Source of the DNA: CAIXSC01 sp046349915
Lineage (GTDB): Bacteria; Planctomycetota; Planctomycetia; Pirellulales; Pirellulaceae
DNA: 64,000 nt
Assembly: GCA_046349915.1 (NCBI GenBank)
Contig: JAXMBL010000006.1
Coordinates: 124,001-188,000 of the forward strand
Direction of reading: 5' to 3'
A model generated the notes under the pieces. The model did no database searches. It saw only the letters and a list, made by a program, of their open reading frames with translations, and was not told where the DNA came from. Made by a program: the position numbers and the translations under genes. Below are positions 53,222-60,744 of this stretch, piece by piece. Numbering within the stretch: the stretch's first letter is position 1; every line of letters begins with the position of its first letter.

Positions 53222-54778
53222 ATGAACAGGAAGATGGCTCGTCGTGGACTGAAGATGATGGTCGTGGCGCTTGCGCTGGGTGCTCAACCCGCGCAGGCGG
53301 GCCCCATCATCGACTGGTTTAAGAGCTGGTGTCCGACGTCAAAGCCACCCTGCGGCCCCGCCGGCTGCGGCACAGCAACTTGTGGCCCAGCAGGATGTTA
53401 CATACCATCCGCGGGACAATATTACCCTGGAGTTCCTAACGCCCCTGCCGTGGTTCCCGGCGCTGTAATTCCAGGGACCGCTCCGCCTGGCTTTATCCAG
53501 CCGGGAACGACCATTCCTGGCACGGTGCCACCGGGCGCCGCCTTTCCCCCACGCACCACCAACTATCCGCCGACGGTCTCTCGAGCGGTCTACTATCCGG
53601 CGACGACTCCCACCGCAACGGTCGCCTACCCCGTCGCGTCCGCCGGTGTCGTCGCGCCTGCTGCTCCCGCCGCCCAAGTCGCCTACTACGCACCGGCAGG
53701 CTCGGTCGCGGTTGCCTGTCCTACATGTCCGCGTCCGGTCGCCGCTGGCCCCACCACCGTCAATTACGCGCCCTACACGACGTATCGCAATGCTTGGGCT
53801 CGAGTTCCAGTCACGTTATACCGCCCCGTAACGGCGATCGACCCTGTCACAGGCCGACCGGTTACTGTTGTTCAGCCCTGCGTCGTGAATACTTGGCAGG
53901 TGCAGCGAGTGCCGGTGGGCGGACAGCCATTTTTGTCCCGTTACCAGCCGCTTCCCGTCTCGGGCGCCGCCCCCGCCGCCGTGGTAGTTTCGCCCGGGGC
54001 CGTGCCGAGTGCGACCGTATGCCCTCAGGGAATTTGCACTCCCGGAGCAACAACCACGGTTTGGCCAAGCAACGTGGCGCCGGGAACGACCATGCCCACC
54101 ACGGTCATGCCGAGTGCGCCTCCACCCGGCTACCCTCAGGGGTCGACGACCTTGCCGGGAACCAGCTTGGGACCGACAGCTCCACCGCCGACATCCCAAC
54201 CACCTTCGTTCTTGGGTCAGCCGGCTCGCGTTCCCCCCGGCGGTGCGCCAGCCGATCAGCGTCCCGTGCTCGGGCCAGGAGAAGGCGGAACGTTGAATTA
54301 TCCGCCCGAAACGGATCCCTATCGCTCGCCGCCTCCTTATGTTCCACCCGCTCCCAACGAAAACTCGAATACCTCGGGAGGCGGCATGTTGCGTTTACCT
54401 TCGCCGCCGCCGGAAGGCCGAGCGGCTGGAGTGCCTGGGACCTCGACCTTCTCGAATTCATCGTCCGAGTCGCGACTGGGTGCGCCCGTGCCGACGATCG
54501 AGCGTAAACCGGCCCAGCGTCCAACTCTGAAAGTGACGCCGCTCCCGGATCTCGAACCTGCCCCTGCCGCCGCTCCGCGTTCCACGCCTGAACCCGCCAC
54601 TCCGCGTTTGATCGTTCCCCGTGAACGAACCGCCGCCTTACGCGGCACTCATCCCACTCACCATGTAGTGCCCGCGGCAGGCGAACAGCCTATCAACGGC
54701 GCACGCTCCGTGGCGAAGCCTGTGGTCTGGGATGAATCGGGCTGGCGTTCATCAGCCACGCGAGCCAGCGGCTACTAA
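53222..54778 (+). CDS. secreted proline-rich low-complexity protein
   Basis: A 518-residue protein with a signal peptide (residues 1-27: MVVALALGAQPAQAG). Residues 32-58 hold six cysteines in short repeats such as CGPAGCGTATCGPAGC. The rest is dominated by Pro, Ala, Gly, Thr, Val and Tyr, with recurring short units like PGTVPPG, PGTTMPTTVMP and PAVVPGAVIPG. No known domain is present, and similar unordered secreted proteins are typical in planctomycetes. The cysteines could crosslink it in the cell wall. It ends with VVWDESGWRSS. A palindromic element follows its stop at 54793. The function is unknown. Confidence 0.76.
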   Translation: MNRKMARRGLKMMVVALALGAQPAQAGPIIDWFKSWCPTSKPPCGPAGCGTATCGPAGCYIPSAGQYYPGVPNAPAVVPGAVIPGTAPPGFIQPGTTIPGTVPPGAAFPPRTTNYPPTVSRAVYYPATTPTATVAYPVASAGVVAPAAPAAQVAYYAPAGSVAVACPTCPRPVAAGPTTVNYAPYTTYRNAWARVPVTLYRPVTAIDPVTGRPVTVVQPCVVNTWQVQRVPVGGQPFLSRYQPLPVSGAAPAAVVVSPGAVPSATVCPQGICTPGATTTVWPSNVAPGTTMPTTVMPSAPPPGYPQGSTTLPGTSLGPTAPPPTSQPPSFLGQPARVPPGGAPADQRPVLGPGEGGTLNYPPETDPYRSPPPYVPPAPNENSNTSGGGMLRLPSPPPEGRAAGVPGTSTFSNSSSESRLGAPVPTIERKPAQRPTLKVTPLPDLEPAPAAAPRSTPEPATPRLIVPRERTAALRGTHPTHHVVPAAGEQPINGARSVAKPVVWDESGWRSSATRASGY

Positions 54779-54792
54779 ATCTCACTCACATA

Positions 54793-54813
54793 CGACGGAC
54801 TTCCAGTCCGTCG
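54793..54813. repeat. dispersed palindrome (CGACGGACT-TCC-AGTCCGTCG)
   Basis: A 9-bp perfect stem with a three-base loop, 14 bases after the stop of the proline-rich protein gene. The stem arms are identical to those at 33593 and 33704, in opposite orientation. A degenerate half-copy, AAGTCCGTCGTAC, follows at about 54868-54880. No T run follows it. Confidence 0.88.
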
Positions 54814-54931
54814 CAATGTGCCCTGAGCCGCCAACGTCGTCCGCCATCGCTGCTTTCGACTGACGAGAAGTCCGTCGTACATCCGCGAAGCTCAGTGTTC
54901 CGAGTGTACGCCGCGCGATACACTCGAAGGC

Positions 54932-55927
54932 ATGCCAGCCAACTTAACGCCGCAGTATCATAAGGCCGAAGCCGAATATCGCCGCGCAGCGACCCCCGAC
55001 GAGGAACTCCGATGCCTCGAAGCGATGTTGCGCGAAATCCCCAAACACAAGGGCACTGACAAGCTGCAGGCCGAGCTGAAGCATAAGATCAGCAAGGCGA
55101 AGGCGGATGTCGAGCACCATCATAAAAACGCCAAGAAGGGGGGCGGCGGAATTCGCATTCCGCGCCAAGGCGCGGGCCGGGCCGTCTTGGTCGGAGGCCC
55201 CAATGCGGGCAAGAGCCAACTGCTGCGAGCATTAACTCGTGCGACTCCCGAGGTCGCCCCATATCCCTTTACCACTCGCGAACCAATCCCTGGCATGATG
55301 CCATGGGAAGACGTCATGGTGCAGTTGATCGATACGCCGCCGATCACCGCGGATGTCTTCGACCCGAACGTCTTGGGCCTGGTGCGTGGGGCGGACTTGG
55401 CGCTGTTGCTTGTCGACCTTGGCTCGGACGATGGCGTCACCGACGTCCAAGCGGTGCTCGATCAATTCGCTCGCTCCAAGACGCGATTGGGGCGTGAGTC
55501 GTACCTCGATGAAGAGGACTTAGGCGTATCGTTCACGCGTACTTTTCTTGTGCTGAACAAGTGCGATTTAGCCGAGGCGGCGGATCGACAGGCTTTATTG
55601 CGTGAATTCTGTCCCGTCGACTTCGTCGAATTTCAGATTTCCGCCGAGCAGTCGACGGGATTGGAACCTCTTCGCAACGCCATTTACAGTTCGCTCGATG
55701 TCGTGCGAGTCTACACGAAACTACCCACGAAGAAGGAGCCCGATTACGAACGCCCCTTCACGCTGCGTCGCGGCGGCACGCTGCTCGATGTGGCGGAACT
55801 CGTCCATCGCGACCTTGCCAAGAACTTCAAGGGGGCTCGCGTCTGGGGAACTGCCGTGCATGAGGGGACCATGATGAAGGGGGATTACGTGTTGCACGAT
55901 AAAGATGTCGTCGAGATCCACACATGA
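54932..55927 (+). CDS. DRG/Obg-type GTPase with TGS domain
   Basis: A 331-residue GTPase. Residues 24-70 form the helical region typical of DRG (ECLEAMLREIPKHKGTDKLQ-like, then KHKISKAKADVEHHHKNAKK). G motifs are GGPNAGKS (88-95), the switch YPFTTREP, DTPP (134-137) and NKCD (209-212). Residues about 263-331 are a TGS domain (VRVYTKLPTKK and later VWGTAVHEGTMMKGDYVLHD), which binds RNA or ppGpp-type ligands. DRG proteins are usual in eukaryotes and archaea and less common in bacteria; this protein resembles that group. The stop overlaps the polX start (ATGA), so translation is coupled. Its role is probably ribosome-associated, by family knowledge. Confidence 0.9.
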   Translation: MPANLTPQYHKAEAEYRRAATPDEELRCLEAMLREIPKHKGTDKLQAELKHKISKAKADVEHHHKNAKKGGGGIRIPRQGAGRAVLVGGPNAGKSQLLRALTRATPEVAPYPFTTREPIPGMMPWEDVMVQLIDTPPITADVFDPNVLGLVRGADLALLLVDLGSDDGVTDVQAVLDQFARSKTRLGRESYLDEEDLGVSFTRTFLVLNKCDLAEAADRQALLREFCPVDFVEFQISAEQSTGLEPLRNAIYSSLDVVRVYTKLPTKKEPDYERPFTLRRGGTLLDVAELVHRDLAKNFKGARVWGTAVHEGTMMKGDYVLHDKDVVEIHT

Positions 55928-57699
55928 CCAACGCTCAGATCGCCGACGTCTTCGAACGACTCGCTGACCTGCTGGAGATCAGCGGGGCGAATCCTTTTCG
56001 AGTGCGAGCGTATCGCAACGCGGCCCGCACGCTCTCGGGTCTCCCTGAGTCCCTGGCAGATCATTTTCAAGAACAGGGAAAGCTGCCGACCATCGCCGGC
56101 GTGGGCGAAGATCTGGCCGAAAAGATCCGTCAATTGCTGCAAGGCCAGAAGCTCGCGTTGCTTGAGGAGCTCGAAGCCAAAATCCCAGCCGGCGTGCTGG
56201 CGTTACTACGAGTTCCCGGACTGGGCCCTAAGAAAGCCGCCGCTCTGCACAAAGAACTGGGAATCGAAACGCTGGATCAATTGCGGCTCGCCTGCGAACA
56301 GGGACGAGTGAAATCATTGAAGGGCTTTGGCGCAAAGACGGAACAGTCGATCTTGCAGGGATTGGCCATCGCGGAAACGGCCGGGCAACGCATACTCTGG
56401 GCCGATGCCGACGCCATCGCCCAACAATTAGTCTCCCACCTGCGGACGATTCCAGGCATTGAACAGTTGGAGTTGGCGGGGAGTTATCGCCGTGGACGCG
56501 ACACGATCGGGGATCTCGATGTGCTCGTGGTCTCGGCGGAAGTTAGCCGAGTGATGGATCGGTTCGGCGATTTTCCTGATGTGGCTTCGGTCATTGCTCG
56601 CGGCGAAACCAAGATGTCCGTTCGCACGCACAAAGGTCTGCAGATTGACCTGCGAGTGGTGCCGGCTCGGTCGTTCGGCGCGGCGCTGCAGTACTTTACC
56701 GGGTCGAAGGAACATAACGTCATACTCCGGGGACGAGCGAAACAGCAGGGCTTGAAGATCAACGAGTATGGAGTGTTTCGAGTCGAGACGCGTGATGGCG
56801 ACGGCGAGTCCGCCAAGGACGATGAAAAACGCTCGCCGCAGGAAGGCGAGTATGTGGCGGGCGCCGCCGAGGCGGATGTCTATCGGGCGCTCGGGCTGCC
56901 TTGGATTCCCCCTGAGTTGCGCGAAGGGAGACGTGAGTTTGCATGGGCCGACGCCAATGCACTCCCCGCCTTGATCGAAACGTCCGACATCCAAGGCGAC
57001 CTCCATATGCATACGACGGCCACGGACGGCGCCGCGTCGCTCGAGGAAATGGTCGCCGCCGCTCGAGCTCGCGGACTGAAGTACATTGCGATCACCGATC
57101 ATTCGCAACGAGTGTCGATGGCGCGCGGGCTCGATCCCGAGCGATTACTGCAACAATGGCGAGAGATCGACGCCTTGAATCGGCGACTCGACGGCCAATT
57201 CCTGGTGCTCAAGGGAATCGAGTGCGATATTCTGGAAAAAGGCGGCATGGATCTGCCCGACGACGTGCTGGCTCAAGCGGATTGGGTGCTGGCGAGCGTC
57301 CACTATGGTCAACGGCAGTCCCGCGAGCAGATCACGGATCGAATCCTCGGCGCCATCGCCAATCCTCATGTGTGCGCGATCGCACACCCCACGGGTCGCT
57401 TGCTCAACCAACGCGACGCATATGAGGTCGACATGGAGGCCGTCTTTCAAGCGGCTTGTGAACATCGCAAGTTGCTCGAACTGAACGCGCATCCCGTGCG
57501 ACTCGACCTGCACGATTTACATTGCGCCCAGGCCAAAGCGTTAGGCATCCCGATCGTGATCAGCACGGACGCTCATAGCGTCGAGGGGCTCGACATGATG
57601 CGCTTCGGCATCCTGCAAGCGCGGCGAGGCGGGTTGACTCGGAAGGATGTCGCCAACACTCGTGATTGGGCCGGCTTGCGGCAACTCATGGGACGCTAG
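55924..57699 (+). CDS. polX: DNA polymerase X family protein with PHP domain
   Basis: A 591-residue protein. Residues 1-140 contain helix-hairpin-helix motifs (VPGLGPKKAAALHKELGI). The nucleotidyl-transferase core follows with AGSYRRGRDTIGDLDVLVVS (the two catalytic Asp residues) and a third acidic residue in GLQIDLRVVP, then YFTGSKEHNVILR. Residues about 358-585 are a PHP phosphoesterase domain with GDLHMHTTATDG, ITDHSQR, VLKGIECDI, VLASVHYG, CAIAHPTGR and VISTDAHS. Such proteins fill gaps in base excision repair and may carry 3'-phosphatase or exonuclease activity. Length is normal. Its coupling to the DRG-like GTPase gene (four-base overlap) is unusual for a repair polymerase. Confidence 0.95.
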   Translation: MTNAQIADVFERLADLLEISGANPFRVRAYRNAARTLSGLPESLADHFQEQGKLPTIAGVGEDLAEKIRQLLQGQKLALLEELEAKIPAGVLALLRVPGLGPKKAAALHKELGIETLDQLRLACEQGRVKSLKGFGAKTEQSILQGLAIAETAGQRILWADADAIAQQLVSHLRTIPGIEQLELAGSYRRGRDTIGDLDVLVVSAEVSRVMDRFGDFPDVASVIARGETKMSVRTHKGLQIDLRVVPARSFGAALQYFTGSKEHNVILRGRAKQQGLKINEYGVFRVETRDGDGESAKDDEKRSPQEGEYVAGAAEADVYRALGLPWIPPELREGRREFAWADANALPALIETSDIQGDLHMHTTATDGAASLEEMVAAARARGLKYIAITDHSQRVSMARGLDPERLLQQWREIDALNRRLDGQFLVLKGIECDILEKGGMDLPDDVLAQADWVLASVHYGQRQSREQITDRILGAIANPHVCAIAHPTGRLLNQRDAYEVDMEAVFQAACEHRKLLELNAHPVRLDLHDLHCAQAKALGIPIVISTDAHSVEGLDMMRFGILQARRGGLTRKDVANTRDWAGLRQLMGR

Positions 57700-57708
57700 G
57701 CGGTGAGT

Positions 57709-58728
57709 CTACTCAGACAGCAGTTCCACGCCATTGCCATTCACCGATGGGTAGACGCACCGCCCCTGTTCGATCGTAACGCCCGTCGCGATGTCGCGTG
57801 ACAACAGCAGCGCGCCGTCCATATCGACATAATCGAGTAACGGGAGTAGTTGAGCGATCGCGGAGATGCCCACGGTCGACTCCGTCATGCAGCCCACCAT
57901 GACTTTGAGTCCTAGTTGGCGAGCACGATCAATCATGCGTCTGGCGGGCGTCAAGCCGCCGCACTTGACGAGCTTGATGTTGATGCCGTGAAAGTAACCG
58001 GCACAGCGGTCGACGTCGGTCGCAACCACGCAGCTTTCATCGGCGATCACTGGGAGCGCCGACTCCGCGAACACGCGACGCATTCCGCTCCACTCGCCCG
58101 CGGGCAAGGGTTGTTCGATGAATTCAACGCCTAGTTCTTTTAGGACATGCGAGTTGGCGACTGTTTCTTCAGCCGTCCAGCCGCAGTTCGCATCAACTCG
58201 AAACACGGCGTTGGTGTGCCGACGCAACGCCTCGACGATCTGAAGGTCTTGTTTGGTGCCGAGCTTGATCTTGTAGACCGGCCAATTGGGGAATTCGTTC
58301 ATCTTCGCCACCATGACCTCAATCGAGTCGATGCCGATGGTGTAGTTGGTTAACGGGATGCGGTCGGCCTTCAAACCCCACAAGCGATAAACCGGCGAGT
58401 CACACAGCTTGCCCCACAAATCGTAGGCCGCTTGATCGAGTGCGCACTGAGCAAAGGGATGAGAACCGAGTCGTGCATCGAAGTGGTCCCAAAGTGCGAC
58501 TGGGTCGTGACAATCGGTCGCTTCGAGTTCGGGACGCAACGACTCGATCGCATCAGTAATCGACTCGCGAGTGGCGCCGTAGTATTGGTTGGTTGTGGCT
58601 TCCCCAAATCCGCGCAGCCCACCCTGCTCTAGTTCGACAATCACCGTGGGCTGAACGGTGATCGATTCACGCGAGATCGTGAAGACATGACGCAGTGGCA
58701 GGTCGAACGAGTGGATTCGAAGTCTCAT
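57709..58728 (-). CDS. enolase-superfamily dipeptide epimerase-like enzyme
   Basis: A 339-residue MLE/dipeptide epimerase-type enzyme. The start at 58728 is chosen because it opens RLRIHSFDLPLRHVF, the family's usual first strand; a longer frame would run into the tandem array. Catalytic residues are KIKLG (second lysine), RVDANCGW, FIEQPLP, ADESC (metal ligands) and NIKLVKCGG, whose lysine is the other acid/base residue. Both lysines present means a racemase/epimerase or cycloisomerase, typically L-Ala-D/L-Glu epimerase. It would recycle muropeptides, although planctomycete cell walls are thin. Its gene is divergent from the TolC-like gene, and the 234-bp array starts 78 bases from its ATG. 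Confidence 0.9.
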   Translation of the reverse strand: MRLRIHSFDLPLRHVFTISRESITVQPTVIVELEQGGLRGFGEATTNQYYGATRESITDAIESLRPELEATDCHDPVALWDHFDARLGSHPFAQCALDQAAYDLWGKLCDSPVYRLWGLKADRIPLTNYTIGIDSIEVMVAKMNEFPNWPVYKIKLGTKQDLQIVEALRRHTNAVFRVDANCGWTAEETVANSHVLKELGVEFIEQPLPAGEWSGMRRVFAESALPVIADESCVVATDVDRCAGYFHGINIKLVKCGGLTPARRMIDRARQLGLKVMVGCMTESTVGISAIAQLLPLLDYVDMDGALLLSRDIATGVTIEQGRCVYPSVNGNGVELLSE

Positions 58729-58805
58729 GGCGTTACTCGTTAAGGAACGGAAAGTCGCGGAGGCTAAAGCGAGTGCGAGTATACCTGAGGTTGCAACAAC
58801 GAGTC

Positions 58806-60434
58806 GTAGGGTGAGGTCGAACCGGGCGGCCGCCCCCTCCAACCATCACCAACCAACTCCCCACCGCCCGGTGAAGACGCACCAGGTCGGTAGACCAGCG
58901 TTACCCCCAAGAACCCCCCACCGAGCGAGTATCACCACAGCGCCAAGCACGCATCCCACCCAAACATCCCACACCGCGCAGCCCCGCCCGCCCCACGCCT
59001 CAACCAGCAGAAGGTGGATGCGACCAACCTCGGATGCGACCAATCCCGTAGGGTGAGTCGAACCGGGCGGCAACCACGCCAACCACCACCAACCAACTCC
59101 CCACCGCCCGGTGAAGACGCACCATGTCGGTAGACCAGCGTCACCCCAAGCACAACCACCGAGCGGGCAGTACCACAGCGCCAAGAACGCATCCCACCCA
59201 AACATCCCACACCGCGCAGCCCCGCCTGCCCAACGCCCCAGCCAGCAGAAGGTGGATGCGACCAATCCCGCGACCAATCCCGTAGGGTGAGTCGAACCGG
59301 GCGGCGACCACGCCAACCATCACCAACCAACTCCCCACCGCCCGGTGAAGACGCACCAGGTCGGTAGACCAGCGTTACCCCAAGAACAACCACCGAGCGG
59401 GTATCACCACAGCTCCAAGCACGCATCCCACCCAAACATCCCACACCGCGCAGACCCGCCCGCCCAACGCCTCAACCAGCAGAAGGTGGATGCGACCAAT
59501 CCCGCGACCAATCCCGTAGGGTGAGTCGAACCGGGCGGCAACCACGCCAACCACCACCAACCAACTCCCCACCGCCTGGTGAAGACGCACCATGTCGGTA
59601 GACCAGCGTTACCCCAAGAACAACCACCGAGCGGGTATCACCACAGCTCCAAGCACGCATCCCACCCAAACATCCCACACCGCGCAGACCCGCCCGCCCA
59701 ACGCCTCAACCAGCAGAAGGTGGATGCGACCAATCCCGCGACCAATCCCGTAGGGTGAGTCGAACCGGGCGGCAACCACGCCAACCACCACCAACCAACT
59801 CCCCACCGCCTGGTGAAGACGCACCATGTCGGTAGACCAGCGTCACCCCAAGCACAACCACCGAGCGGGCAGTACCACAGCGCCAAGAACGCATCCCACC
59901 CAAACATCCCACACCGCGCAGCCCCGCCTGCCCAACGCCCCAGCCAGCAGAAGGTGGATGCGACCAATCCCGCGACCAATCCCGTAGGGTGAGTCGAACC
60001 GGGCGGCGACCACGCCAACCATCACCAACCAACTCCCCACCGCCCGGTGAAGACGCACCAGGTCGGTAGACCAGCGTTACCCCAATAAAAACCACCGAGC
60101 GGGTTTCACCACAGCACCAAGAACGAATCCCGCCCAAACGTCCCACACCGCGCAGCCCCGCCTGCCCAACGCCCCAGCCAGCAGAAGGTGGATGCGACCA
60201 ATGCCGGATGCGACCAATCCCGTAGGGTGAGTCGAACCGGGCGGCGACCACGCCAACCATCACCAACCAACGCCCCCACCGCCCGGTGAAGACGCACCAG
60301 GTCGGTAGACCAGCGTCACCCAAGAACAACCACCGAGCGGGTATCACCACAGCGCCAAGCACACATCCCTCCCAAACATCCCACACCGCGCAGACTCGCC
60401 CGTCCAGCTCCCCAACCAGCAGAAGGTGGATGCT
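58806..60434. repeat. tandem array of seven 234-bp units
   Basis: Seven head-to-tail copies start with GTAGGGTGAG at 58806, 59048, 59282, 59516, 59750, 59984 and 60222. The spacings are 242, 234, 234, 234, 234 and 238 bp; the last copy stops short after GTGGATGC near 60434. Each copy contains an inverted pair ACCGGGCGG and CCGCCCGGT (or CCGCCTGGT in units 4 and 5) and ends with the duplicated 12-mer GCGACCAATCCC. The copies differ by scattered substitutions, and variants are shuffled among copies: units 2 and 5 share GCGGGCAG, units 3 and 4 share GCGGGTAT with ACCCGC. The long minus-strand open frames inside come from composition and a length divisible by three, and no ribosome site or conserved start supports translation. 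It is a non-coding satellite-like array in a divergent gene junction. Confidence 0.95.
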
Positions 60435-60681
60435 TCTAAATGGCTTCCTCTCTGAATGTCTTCTAAATGGAACCCGATGCAACTCATCACCGGCCATGCC
60501 ATCCCAGAGCCCTGATACATCCCATTTCAACGTCCTGCGGAAGACGACACAGACTTTGCGGGTTAGCAAAACTTTCTCGATCGCGCGGAATGCCGCAAGT
60601 TTAACGATTGTATGGCCGATACCTATGCTGCCGAGAATTAGAGTCGGCAGGCCCGCGCTTCGGCGTTGGCTGATACGCGGT

Positions 60682-60710
60682 GTTCAGACTCAGGGGGGCC
60701 GAGTCTGAAC
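60682..60710 (+). promoter_or_regulatory. strong leader hairpin upstream of the TolC-like gene
   Basis: GTTCAGACTC (60682-60691) pairs perfectly with GAGTCTGAAC (60701-60710) around a nine-base G-rich loop, 34 bases before the ATG at 60745. A second hairpin CTGCCGA/TCGGCAG stands at 60628-60650. The remaining sequence from 60435 to 60627 holds only a duplicated CTTCTAAATGG (60434 and 60461). This may be an attenuator-like or mRNA-stabilising leader. Confidence 0.55.
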
Positions 60711-60744
60711 CTCACCGAACGCAACCTCAAGGGATCGTCTTGCG

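Noticed and set aside
58806..60434. CRISPR-like array or long minus-strand genes (several open frames of 70-290 codons) in the repeat region
   Set aside because: Units are 234 bp without short direct repeats and unique spacers, so it is not CRISPR. The open frames occur in all minus-strand frames, change frame between units of 242, 234 and 238 bp, and lack ribosome sites.
58806..60434. tRNA-like T-loop (GGTTCGACTC on the minus strand) in each unit
   Set aside because: The flanking bases do not pair as a T-arm and no acceptor, D or anticodon arm can be drawn.
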